From Thermoprotei archaeon (lineage in GTDB: Archaea; Thermoproteota; Thermoprotei; QMSL01; B3-G16), in the NCBI GenBank assembly GCA_003649665.1, contig QMSL01000042.1, positions 1 to 9,634 of the forward strand: a stretch of DNA of 9,634 bases. The letters run 5' to 3'. The notes below the pieces were generated by a model. It did not search any database and was not told the DNA's origin. It was given only the letters and a program-made list of their open reading frames with translations. The translations under genes were made by a program, and so were the position numbers. Shown here piece after piece: positions 1 through 7,386 of the stretch (its first letter is position 1; each line of letters begins with the position of its first letter).

Positions 1-1645
1 ATCTTACTTTCGTACTCCATACGCTTTCTGGTCTCAGTGTTTAACTTTCCTAATTAAATCATCTATCTGAGCATGGGCTTTCTCAAGTTGTGTCTTCAGC
101 TCGGAGATTAATTCCTATGATGAGCTAAGCTCGTTATTGAGCTCAGCTATCCTCTCTTGTAGCTCTTCAATCGTTGATGATGAATTGACGAATCTAAGAT
201 ATCTATTCTTAACATTCCTCTTGGAGAGGTAGCGCTTAGTTCTAACAATATACCTGACTTCCTATCATATATTGCGTCTACTTGGGTCTCTTGGCTTTGA
301 TACATTATGTATACGACTTCCCTAACTTTACTTCCTATATTCATATCACTTATGTTTACTACTCTCCCAATCCCATATATTATATCCCCTACGTTAAGCA
401 TGCTTGGCACTATAAAGCCCATTACTTCTCCCTCCCCAGTATATACGATATAGTCTGTTAGGCTAGTCTCCCTGATTCCGTCTATACGCTCAGTCGTTAT
501 GGCAAATAATACGCGACCTGTACTCTCATCAGCCCTTATTATTCTCCATTCTACGGATGAGATGTTTGCAAGTCCTACTATGTTTGAGGAAAGCTTATAT
601 ATTGCCCAATCTCCTGGGTTTACTCCGAGCCTTCCTTGGGGAGGATCTTCCCATTCACATGCAGGAAGTCCCCATCCTTCATTACGCTCTACTTTTCCAT
701 TAATGTTCTCCCATGTTGCCCCAGGTGCCTTAAGTCGTCTTGTTGTCCTACTTAATACCTCATCTGTTTCCATGTCTACGGTCACTATGGTATATTCTGC
801 AGTATTGTTCTCTAACTTGAATTCGAGTGTTGAAATTATGGTCTCTGTCTCCGCAATAGCTCTTACGTATGCTCTTTATGTTATCTCCACCTCAGCATCT
901 GCATCAGCAGCTCCCACGCTACTATCATTCCCCTTAATGTTTACTTTAGCTTGACCTGTAAGCTTTAAATTAAGTCTCTTACTAGTGATAGTCTTCATGT
1001 CATTACCAACGAAACTTCCAGTCTTTTCCCCTCCCCAACCTTAAACGTATACGATACGCCTATTCCCTTAAGCGATGCCTGGCCTGATAGCTCAGATTCT
1101 ACATCGCCTACTGCTACGGCTTCTGTACATGTCTTAAGTTGAACACCATCTCTTGGATAACTTAAATCTCCTTCACATACGACCATTCCGGCCGCCTTAG
1201 CAAAACCAGTTCCTGACGTTGCAAAAAATATCGCGTCTAATCCATCCTCAAACTTTGCTAGTATATTTCCCTTTCCCTCAGCTGATGCATCAAATTTGGC
1301 CTCAACATTGCAGGTTATCGTGATTTCAGTAGTGGACATGGCGCTAACGCTAAATACAGCATCTCTATCGGCGCCTTTTTCATTCCTCCCTTGTGCATCA
1401 GCTATCTCGAGAGATAGTACCGTCGCTTTGAGCTCTGTTCCTCTAGCATCAACCATTACTAGAATCATGTCAAAGGAAGATGCATCTCCTCCTATACTAA
1501 TTGTGTAGAGACTCTTCACAATGATATTCCATTGAATGACTCCCTCGTATACTTCCTGCGAATAAGCCTCCCTAAAAGCACTCAGTAGTAGTGCTACCAA
1601 GACAAGGCCTATTATGAAACTAACAACATATGGTTTCCTATCCAT
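1..1645 (-). pseudogene. Broken gene for a large secreted or membrane-linked protein with a C-terminal coiled coil (runs off left edge)
   Basis: I do not recognise the specific family. The start at 1645 gives a clear signal peptide: a short basic head (MDRKPY), a hydrophobic stretch of about 20 residues, then a cleavage-like AYSQ. The first piece (995-1645, 216 aa) ends at a TGA. Coding continues in another frame (TITSKRLNLKLTGQAKVNIK) from about 1000, is cut by an in-frame TAA at 876-878, and goes on through 785-225. That second part has GDWAIYKL and YDRKSGILLE, a pattern I associate with beta-rich archaeal surface proteins. Near 210-222 the frame shifts again into NVKNRYLRFVNSSSTIEELQ and a coiled coil, with TAG at 115-117 and TGA at 34-36. 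Read together, the pieces describe one protein of 540 aa or more. Lesions of several kinds argue for true decay rather than one sequencing error. It diverges from the PHP relic. Confidence 0.72.
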
Positions 1646-1665
1646 AGTATTGATAGGAAGTCCCG

Positions 1666-1674
1666 AATTTAATC
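1666..1674 (-). promoter_or_regulatory. TATA-like box for the secreted-protein pseudogene
   Basis: On the minus strand the run GATTAAATT lies about 21-29 bases before the ATG at 1645. That is the place expected for an archaeal TATA box feeding a leaderless or nearly leaderless transcript. No ribosome binding site precedes the ATG, which fits a leaderless start. The assignment rests on position and base composition only. Confidence 0.35.
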
Positions 1675-1782
1675 TTTACTCTCACCAGGATTGTATATGA
1701 ACTAATTACAGTTTACCGCTCCTCTTCATATTAGGGACACCTTGTTTTACATATTTTGCTCTTATTCCTAACGATTATGTAC

Positions 1783-1826
1783 AATTTATAAAGTCGCATT
1801 TCTAAGTGCGACAAAGTATATATACT
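1783..1826 (+). promoter_or_regulatory. Promoter/operator-like block upstream of the PHP relic
   Basis: Three elements are packed together. A TATA-like box, ATTTATAAAG, lies at 1783-1792. A perfect six-base inverted repeat, GTCGCA (1793-1798) and TGCGAC (1807-1812), has an eight-base spacer. A second AT-rich palindrome, GTATATATAC, lies at 1816-1825. The PHP reading frame starts at 1873 behind a good ribosome site, so the transcript would have a short leader. An inverted repeat directly beside or between TATA boxes is the usual place for an archaeal repressor site; that role is inferred. Confidence 0.4.
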
Positions 1827-1861
1827 CTACATATTGACTTCATAAAGTTCGGACTGAATGC

Positions 1862-1867
1862 GAGGTG
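1862..1867 (+). promoter_or_regulatory. Ribosome binding site fixing the PHP relic start
   Basis: GAGGTG matches the archaeal 16S tail complement and ends five bases before the ATG at 1873. It supports translation of the first PHP fragment from this ATG rather than from a later internal codon. Confidence 0.6.
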
Positions 1868-1872
1868 CGAAA

Positions 1873-2841
1873 ATGCCCACAGATGTTGAGTATCACTCCG
1901 TTAAGATACATCTCCATAGTTGCTTTGAAAGCTCTGCTAGTATTGGTGGTCACTGTTTTCAGGCTAGAAGGCTCGGCGTTGAGGTAATATGGCTTACGGA
2001 TCATGATACGCGAATATGTTAGAGAAGGAATGTGGCCTTTTGGATGGATGACTTTGAGAGAGATCAATTATGGATTCCCAGAAAAAAGGGGAAATTTAGT
2101 GGATGGCGTGTAACAGAGATCGATGACGGTATAAAAGGAGGAGCTGAGATAGTACGTGGCATTAGCTTCAGTGGAGATCGCTCAATGAGGATATGGGCTA
2201 AATCAAGTGATTCTAGAAGTGATTGGGGCTCATTACGAGTTGATTTCTCAACTAGGGGTAAACGCCATCAGAGAAGCCTTATGACCGGTATAAGCCTCAG
2301 CATGGCGATAATGCCGGCATGTGGTATAGGTGAAAATGGAAGACTTAGAATTCACATTAGGCTCTCCCAGCGACCACCTGATTTTACTGAGGAGAGCATA
2401 ATCTATATTACTTGGAAAGTATGATGCCTATGAAGAGGAAGAGTCATCTGTTGTAATTCCGCTAGATGGAATTAAGATAGGTGAATGGAACGTAGTTAAT
2501 CTTAATCTAACCGATGATGCGCGGAAGTATGCAAAAGGGGGTCTCGATAATGCATTTAATTTTGTACTTGATTCGCGCAAGGGGGAGTTCGTTGAAGTTT
2601 ATTGATGGCTTTTCGTATAAATCAAGTTTATAATTGTCAACGCGCCTTCGATCTCCAGAAGGAGATAGCATCAAGGTTATCCAAATATTATGGTATAACA
2701 GTTCACGTTGTTCAAGGTCTTACATTCACGAGATTTGAAGTATACGATGAGAATGAACGATGTATCCTTTTAACAAACCCTGTATACTTTGCTGAAGGGA
2801 TGATGCCCAGTCTTCCTAAACATAGGGTGGTTAAGCAATGA
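1873..2841 (+). pseudogene. Broken PHP-family metal-dependent phosphoesterase with an inserted beta-sandwich-like domain
   Basis: The first 49 codons carry PHP hallmarks: an HxH pair at residues 13 and 15 (KIHLHS), a helix with ARRLGVEVIW, and TDHDT at 42-46. A TAG at 2020-2022 interrupts the frame, which then stays open (FWMDDFERDQ...) to 2424. That part is rich in alternating strand patterns such as GDRSMRIWAKSS and reads like a carbohydrate-binding-type beta sandwich. Around 2400-2424 the frame shifts (LGKYDAYEEEE, then NVVNLNLTDDAR, GEFVEVY). After another shift at 2600-2612 comes FRINQVYNCQRAFDLQ and a helix-strand (KEIASRLSKYYGITVHV) of the kind that follows TDHDT in ordinary PHP proteins. 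The tail (FEVYDENERCILLTNPVYF) looks like a PHP C-terminal extension. Little lies between GITVHV and that tail, so most of the metal-binding core seems deleted. The protein can hardly be active. Confidence 0.75.
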
Positions 2842-3138
2842 AAGGTAATTAATAGTTAGAATTCTTCATCTTAAAACAAGAATGATGTATTTGAGGAGCG
2901 TCCTAACGCTAGCATTCCTTCTAAGTCACACGTATGCAATGTTGTAACAAAATGTACTCCGTAGTGTTACTCTCAAGACTTTTATATCAGTTTGACTCCA
3001 TACACTATCGTGAAAAATGCCGCTTAGCAACATGCTCTCTCCTTAGAGCTCTCTGGAACCAAAGTGGAACTTTTGTAGAACTATACAGTACTGAAAAATG
3101 TTTAATATGTACCTATGTACTATTTTTGGGGAATACGC
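2842..3138 (+). other. Leader region between the PHP relic and the exporter operon
   Basis: This stretch of about 300 bases has no convincing gene. A 21-codon reading frame at 2882-2947 (MMYLRSVLTLAFLLSHTYAM) looks like a lone signal peptide, possibly the head of a lost secreted protein. A longer overlapping frame at 2934-3215 is rich in Cys, Leu and Tyr without domain features, and I take it as chance. The right half probably serves as the untranslated leader of the operon. Confidence 0.4.
2979..2988 (+). promoter_or_regulatory. Strong TATA-like box, candidate promoter of the exporter operon
   Basis: CTTTTATATC at 2979-2988 is the closest match to the archaeal TATA consensus upstream of the operon. 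A start site some 25 bases on, near 3012, would leave a leader of about 125 bases before the ATG at 3139. A weaker box, TTTAATAT at 3101-3108, sits 31-38 bases before that ATG and would give a short leader. The sequence alone cannot say which is used. Confidence 0.4.
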
Positions 3139-4908
3139 ATGGCCAATGCAAGATGTTGCATCATCCTTGCAACAATAGTCACCATATCTCTGCTCTGTAT
3201 TATACTGGGCGCTAATATTGCTTTTGCTCTAAAGGGCATATATGAGTATGTAATAGTAAGCGGAACTATCGTTAATATATATGGCCAAGGACTCGAAAAC
3301 GTAGAAATTAGAGTGCTGAATCAGTACGGTGGTGTCATCACTACCGTTAATACATCTAGTACTGGTGTTTTCTCCATCGTATTACGCTCAGGAAGTTACT
3401 TACTGGAGTTCATTAAGAGAGGCTATGAATATAAGAAGATAAGCCTTAGCATCCCTGGAACAAGAAGTGAAGTAGATTTAGGTAAGATAGAATTAAAGGA
3501 TGGAGTTTGCCTAGTGATGGACTTAGATAGCATAAGTATAGAGGAGTTTAAGAGCACTAGCATCAAACTAACAATAACTAACATCAGTCCCTTCGAGGAG
3601 ACATGCATATTACACGTAACAGGACCTAATGACATTATGGCATACTTTAAGTACAATAATATTAAGATTTCATCAATAAGAGTTCCCTCTATGGGAAGTA
3701 AGACAGTGTACCTCGTAGTTGAGCCAATGGGAATTGGTAAAGGCACATATGAACTATGCGTAATGCTTAACTATTCAATAGGTCTCATTTCGGAAAGGCT
3801 GTCCGTTACCGTTGAAGAACCAGAAGCTAAGATGATCCGAATCGAACATCCTATAATGAGAGGTTGTCCTGGCGATGTAGTAAGCACGTGGGTTACAATA
3901 AGTAATCCATTTGATATAGATCTGTCTCTTGTAGTAGATGTTGACGTGCCCAGTATAAGTTGGTCATACGATATCCTAGACCAAAGTGGTAAGGCTGTAA
4001 GCAGTATCACTCTTTCCCCTAATGAGAAAACGAAGGTTAAACTTAAGCTATACGTACCAATCGATATACAAGACGGTACATATAAAGTCGTCTTAAGAAT
4101 ATCATCGCTCGAATATCCCATCTATGACTCAAAGGAGTTATCGCTCATGGTAAGGCATGGTACTCCTATTATAAGAATGTCCATAAGTACACCGTTCCTT
4201 AAGGGGTATCCTGGATCTACTGTCAAGTATAGAATGACCTTAGAGAACGTAGGAGATGCTGAGGGATTAGTTGACATCAATATATCTGGTCTTCCTAATG
4301 GCTTCTCATACCAGATTAAGGATCTCTCAGGGAATGTTGTCTCCAAGATACTTATAGATGCTGGTAAGACGGAGACCTACCTCATTGAAGTACAGATACC
4401 CCCTGATGTAGAACCAACTACATTCCTTATGAAGATCATAGCCACGTGCTTGAATAACATCTACGAAGAAGAGATAGGGCTCAACATACTCGGCAAGTAT
4501 GATATGAAGTACGTTACCGAGAATTACTTCATAAAGATAAATGCGGGTGATACTGGAGTATTCCTTCTAACTGTCAAGAATACTGGATACAACACGCTAA
4601 CTGACGTTAAAGTTAACGTAGTTGACTATCCTAGTGACTTTAACGTATCCGTAGTCCCAGATAGAGCTAGCGAAATAAAGCCAGGAGATAGTATCACGTT
4701 CTCCATATACATAGACATACCTCCAGATATGGATAGTGGAGACTACTATATCATCATTAATGTAAGCTCATCTCAAGTATCTACTGAAAAACGGGCAATA
4801 CACGTAGAGGTATCACAGACAAGTCATGCACTATATTATGCAATAGGGATACTTGGCATAGCCATATGCGTTCTCCTCATAGTCTATAAATTATTCGGTA
4901 GGAGGTAA
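3139..4908 (+). CDS. NEW3-repeat membrane-anchored surface protein, exporter accessory
   Basis: The 589-residue protein starts with a signal peptide (hydrophobic 8-30, cleavage likely after AFA). Residues about 37-105 look like a carboxypeptidase-regulatory-type beta sandwich (VSGTIVNIYGQGLENVEIRV, then GVFSIVLRSGSYLLEF). About four NEW3/COG1470-type beta-sandwich repeats follow. Each has a variant of a G-x-pro-rich turn, an ISNP or LENVG or VKNTG strand, and a late P-x-GTY or SGDYY strand. A single membrane segment at about 564-583 ends in the basic tail KLFGRR, so the bulk lies outside the cell. I choose ATG 3139 because GGGGA at 3128-3132 precedes it by six bases and the signal peptide begins there; an in-frame ATG at 3115 is possible. 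The stop overlaps the ribosome site of the ATPase gene four bases away. In archaea such proteins often adjoin ABC-2 transporters. The substrate is unknown. Confidence 0.85.
   Translation: MANARCCIILATIVTISLLCIILGANIAFALKGIYEYVIVSGTIVNIYGQGLENVEIRVLNQYGGVITTVNTSSTGVFSIVLRSGSYLLEFIKRGYEYKKISLSIPGTRSEVDLGKIELKDGVCLVMDLDSISIEEFKSTSIKLTITNISPFEETCILHVTGPNDIMAYFKYNNIKISSIRVPSMGSKTVYLVVEPMGIGKGTYELCVMLNYSIGLISERLSVTVEEPEAKMIRIEHPIMRGCPGDVVSTWVTISNPFDIDLSLVVDVDVPSISWSYDILDQSGKAVSSITLSPNEKTKVKLKLYVPIDIQDGTYKVVLRISSLEYPIYDSKELSLMVRHGTPIIRMSISTPFLKGYPGSTVKYRMTLENVGDAEGLVDINISGLPNGFSYQIKDLSGNVVSKILIDAGKTETYLIEVQIPPDVEPTTFLMKIIATCLNNIYEEEIGLNILGKYDMKYVTENYFIKINAGDTGVFLLTVKNTGYNTLTDVKVNVVDYPSDFNVSVVPDRASEIKPGDSITFSIYIDIPPDMDSGDYYIIINVSSSQVSTEKRAIHVEVSQTSHALYYAIGILGIAICVLLIVYKLFGRR
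4901..4906 (+). promoter_or_regulatory. Ribosome binding site of the ABC ATPase
   Basis: GGAGGT overlaps the last codons and stop of the NEW3 gene and lies six bases before the ATG at 4913. It ties the two genes into one transcript with coupled translation. Confidence 0.75.
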
Positions 4909-4912
4909 GATT

Positions 4913-5866
4913 ATGCGATATGTAGTTGAAACTGAGGGATTGTGTAAATACTACGGCGATGTAAAAGCAGTTGATGGTGTAAATCTAAAAGTTCCTAGAG
5001 GTACAGTATTTGGTATATTTGGGCATAATGGTGCTGGAAAGACAACTTTAATATCAATCCTAGCAGGCTTAGTCCTTCCTACTAAAGGGAAAGCACAGGT
5101 ATTGGGATATGACGTAATTAGGGAATCGCTTGAGATAAGAAAGAGGATAGGGCTCCTTCCTGAAGGTTTCGGTTTTTATGAAGATCTCTCTGCCTTGGAC
5201 AACTTAATATACTTAGCTGAGCTAGATGGTATGGATAAGGAAACAGCTAAAAAGCGCGCCCTAGAAGTACTTGAAATTGTAGGGCTTAAAAACCACGCTG
5301 AAGATAAGGTCAGCACATTCTCTAGGGGAATGAAGCAGAGATTAGGGATAGCGCAAGCAATCCTTAAGGATCCTGACCTAATAATCTTAGATGAGCCTAC
5401 TGTAGGAATAGATCCATATGGTGCAATGAAAATTCGTCAGCTTATAGTTACTATTGCTAAAGGAGGTAAGACTGTCATCATAAGCACTCACCTGCTATAT
5501 GAAATAGGTCAGATATGTACTCATGCTGCTATAATGAGGATGGGCAAGGTAATCATGGAAGGAAGTCTTGAAGAGCTCATTAATGCTATAAGAGATACCT
5601 ATGGCTACAGATATGAAATTGAGGTGTTTGATGATAAAGCAGTAAATCTCATAAAGAAAAATGTAGATAACATTAAAGGCATCAATAGGGTAGATATCAG
5701 GGGCCTAAAGATGATAATCTACAGTCAGCATAATATTTCTAGAGAGATCTCCAGATTACTTAAGGACATAGAAGTTGAAGTTAAGACGTTTAAGGAAATT
5801 ACGCCCTCATGGGAGGAGATTTATGCTATTCTCTATGAGAAGACAGGAGGTGAGGTCAGTGTCTAG
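4913..5866 (+). CDS. ABC-2 type transporter ATP-binding protein
   Basis: A 317-residue cytoplasmic ATPase of the CcmA/NosF/drug-export type. Walker A is GHNGAGKTT at residues 37-45, the signature is FSRGMKQRL at 136-144, Walker B is LIILDEP at 156-162, the D-loop is GIDP at 165-168, and the switch histidine is His193 in ISTHLL. The Q-loop position reads LLPEGFGFYEDL, with Glu84 where most ABC proteins have Gln; LPEGFGFYEDL is a form I know from related exporters. The signature has Arg138 where Gly is usual. Residues about 215-317 form a C-terminal domain like the DUF4162-type tails of this class. All catalytic motifs are present, so the protein should hydrolyse ATP to drive the permease encoded next. 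Its stop overlaps the permease start by eight bases, and its upstream spacing is four bases, so it is the middle gene of an operon. Confidence 0.95.
   Translation: MRYVVETEGLCKYYGDVKAVDGVNLKVPRGTVFGIFGHNGAGKTTLISILAGLVLPTKGKAQVLGYDVIRESLEIRKRIGLLPEGFGFYEDLSALDNLIYLAELDGMDKETAKKRALEVLEIVGLKNHAEDKVSTFSRGMKQRLGIAQAILKDPDLIILDEPTVGIDPYGAMKIRQLIVTIAKGGKTVIISTHLLYEIGQICTHAAIMRMGKVIMEGSLEELINAIRDTYGYRYEIEVFDDKAVNLIKKNVDNIKGINRVDIRGLKMIIYSQHNISREISRLLKDIEVEVKTFKEITPSWEEIYAILYEKTGGEVSV
5846..5853 (+). promoter_or_regulatory. Ribosome binding site selecting the GTG start of the permease
   Basis: GGAGGTGA is a near-perfect archaeal ribosome site, five bases before the GTG at 5859. It lies inside the ATPase coding sequence. 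It decides against the earlier in-frame ATG at 5775, which would add 28 basic residues lacking any domain. Confidence 0.7.
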
Positions 5867-6788
5867 ATCCATATTGATTGTGGCAAGGAAGGAATTCTCT
5901 GATATGATAAGAAGTAAGAGGTTGTGGATAATTTTATCCCTATTAATATTGATCCACTTAGGAACATATTCAATGGTTCGATATGCTTCAGTAAGTAGTT
6001 ATAAGAATGTTAGAAGAATGTTACTATTAAGGGGAATCTCTAACTTAACCAGCAGCATAGCCATCCTTGGTCCTATATTAGGCATAGCGTTAGGCTATGA
6101 TGCAATATCCGGAGAACGAGAGCGAGGTACGTTGAAGCTAATACTTGCTAGACCAGTCTATAGGGACTCTATAATAAATGGTAAGGCATTAGCTGGTCTC
6201 TGTATAATAGTAATGACAATGGGCATAACAGGGCTTCTAACAATGGCTCTAGGTGTGTTAGTATATGGGATGAGCTTGACATTAGATAACCTCACTAGAT
6301 TTGGCCTTTATACACTGCTATCCATTCTCATAACCCTTGCGTTCTACGCAATGGCAATATTGTTCTCCGTATTATCAAAGAGATCATCTACTAGCCTAGC
6401 GATAAATATTGTCATATGGGCTACATTTGCATTTATACTTCCTGTGGCATCGTATATAATAGCTGGAGCAATCTTAGGTCCCCCTCCCGTAATGCAAGAA
6501 CCCGGCCAGAAAGGTATTTCAAGACAGTTCATTGAGTATTCTAGGAAGTTAGCTGAACTTAGTGGTAAAATAAGACAGTTCTCACTAATAACACACTATC
6601 AAGTCATAGCGAATGCTCTAATGCGCTCTGAGGTCATTGTAAATGTTGGGGGTCGGACTATCAGACGAACGATAACCTTAGGCGAGATACTATCTCGTGG
6701 ATGGTGGCATATAACCATATTAGTCGTGTTTACGCTAGTATGCTTTATATCGTCATATGCTATCTTCGTGAGATCTGAAGAACGTTAG
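5859..6788 (+). CDS. ABC-2 type transporter permease (NosY-like)
   Basis: From the GTG at 5859 the protein has 309 residues. It opens with an amphipathic piece typical of ABC-2 permeases (ILIVARKEFSDMIRSKRLW). I count about six membrane segments: about 22-40, 63-80, 110-132, 145-165, 175-205 and a last one near 285-305. After the second comes the family hallmark GERERGTLKLILARP (85-99) followed by GKALAG, the cytoplasmic coupling region of the NosY/ABC2 family. A soluble loop of about 80 residues between the fifth and sixth segments (from PPVMQEPGQKG to the SRGWWH stretch) probably faces outward. It completes the exporter with the upstream ATPase and the NEW3 protein. The half-transporter size implies a homodimer. 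Export of a peptide, lipid-linked compound or toxic solute are all possible; the sequence does not choose. Confidence 0.92.
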   Translation: MSRSILIVARKEFSDMIRSKRLWIILSLLILIHLGTYSMVRYASVSSYKNVRRMLLLRGISNLTSSIAILGPILGIALGYDAISGERERGTLKLILARPVYRDSIINGKALAGLCIIVMTMGITGLLTMALGVLVYGMSLTLDNLTRFGLYTLLSILITLAFYAMAILFSVLSKRSSTSLAINIVIWATFAFILPVASYIIAGAILGPPPVMQEPGQKGISRQFIEYSRKLAELSGKIRQFSLITHYQVIANALMRSEVIVNVGGRTIRRTITLGEILSRGWWHITILVVFTLVCFISSYAIFVRSEER

Positions 6789-6804
6789 ACAAGATGATCA
6801 TAAT

Positions 6805-6826
6805 CTTTGCATTTCTCGCTTTTTAT
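6805..6826 (+). terminator. T-rich tract after the exporter operon
   Basis: About 20 bases after the permease stop comes a pyrimidine-rich run ending in CTTTTTAT. Archaeal RNA polymerase often stops at such T tracts without a stem. No clear hairpin precedes it. This is a weak positional call. Confidence 0.3.
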
Positions 6827-6904
6827 GTAAAAGTAGATTCCAGCTTAAGCCATCAAAGACATAGGTGTTAAAACGTATATACTAGCCCGTAATGATTCGT
6901 ATAG

Positions 6905-7284
6905 CTTTGCTACTATGCCGTATGGTACACTAGATTAAGTAAACTAGGCATCAAGAAAGGTATAGCCTAACTCGTTAGGAAGGCTAATATAACTCCTTTC
7001 ACACTAGGAGATATGTAGATGATGATAAATCGCGGGGCCGATAAGGTGAGGATCGCCTCTGATGCTGATTAAGAAGGATTTCATAATCCATTTCTAATTA
7101 ATGATGGAGACTATTTTGATAGATATGATATTATCAGTGGGGCGGGTCTGCCTCATTATAGCTCGGTAGTGGTCGAGCTCATCATCTTCAATAGAACCCA
7201 TTCCTCATCCCTAAAATATGTTTTATGTCATTACCTAGATTTTCCCCTTGGGATTTACCCCTTAACCTTACTGCATGTATATTG
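6905..7284 (+). pseudogene. One-frame relic of an unidentified gene with three in-frame stops
   Basis: This lies in the 600-base stretch (6789-7386) that lacks an intact gene. One frame reads protein-like for about 125 codons apart from TAA at 6968-6970, TAG at 7016-7018 and TAA at 7070-7072. Its pieces include TRLSKLGIKKGIA, LVRKANITPFTLGDM, MMINRGADKVRIASDAD and EGFHNPFLINDGDYFDRYDI. The GADKV stretch, preceded by PFTLGD and followed by NPFLIN, loosely recalls TIM-barrel proteins such as HisF, where IPLTVGGGI and GADKVSIN occur in that order. The match is partial and the first piece does not fit well. I would call it a degenerate gene of uncertain family. Nothing recognisable remains between 6830 and 6904 or 7285 and 7345. 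Confidence 0.35.
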
Positions 7285-7352
7285 ACTATTCTCTCATGAT
7301 ATCTTCACCATCAGGTTCCTGTTATCCGATGCATTAAGTAGTGCTAATATTC

Positions 7353-7360
7353 AAAAATAT
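7353..7360 (+). promoter_or_regulatory. TATA-like box for the MNT-HEPN pair
   Basis: AAAAATAT lies 27-34 bases before the ATG at 7387. No ribosome binding site precedes that ATG, so a leaderless transcript starting at or just before it is the simplest reading. It would carry both genes. Confidence 0.45.
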
Positions 7361-7386
7361 GATTAGTAACATATTATTAGGATATA

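Noticed and set aside
115..2022. In-frame TAG codons at 115 and 2020 as possible pyrrolysine or recoding sites
   Set aside because: TAA and TGA stops and frameshifts occur in the same genes, so ordinary decay explains them better. The intact permease gene also reads through to TAG-independent stops, and the ATPase gene ends normally at TAG.
2934..3215. Plus-strand 93-codon ORF before the exporter operon
   Set aside because: It overlaps the NEW3 signal peptide in another frame, has no ribosome site and shows no domain-like pattern.
5775..5858. Upstream ATG extension of the permease
   Set aside because: It lies inside the ATPase frame, adds only a basic segment, and lacks the near-perfect ribosome site that serves GTG 5859.
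7094..7201. Minus-strand 35-codon ORF starting MGSIEDDELDHYRAIM
   Set aside because: It is short, has no recognisable motif, and lies across the better-supported plus-strand relic frame.
7150..7230. tRNA-like D-arm (AGCTC, ten-base loop, GAGCT)
   Set aside because: The loop lacks the A14 position of the A box, and no matching acceptor stem, anticodon stem or GGTTCGA-type B box follows.
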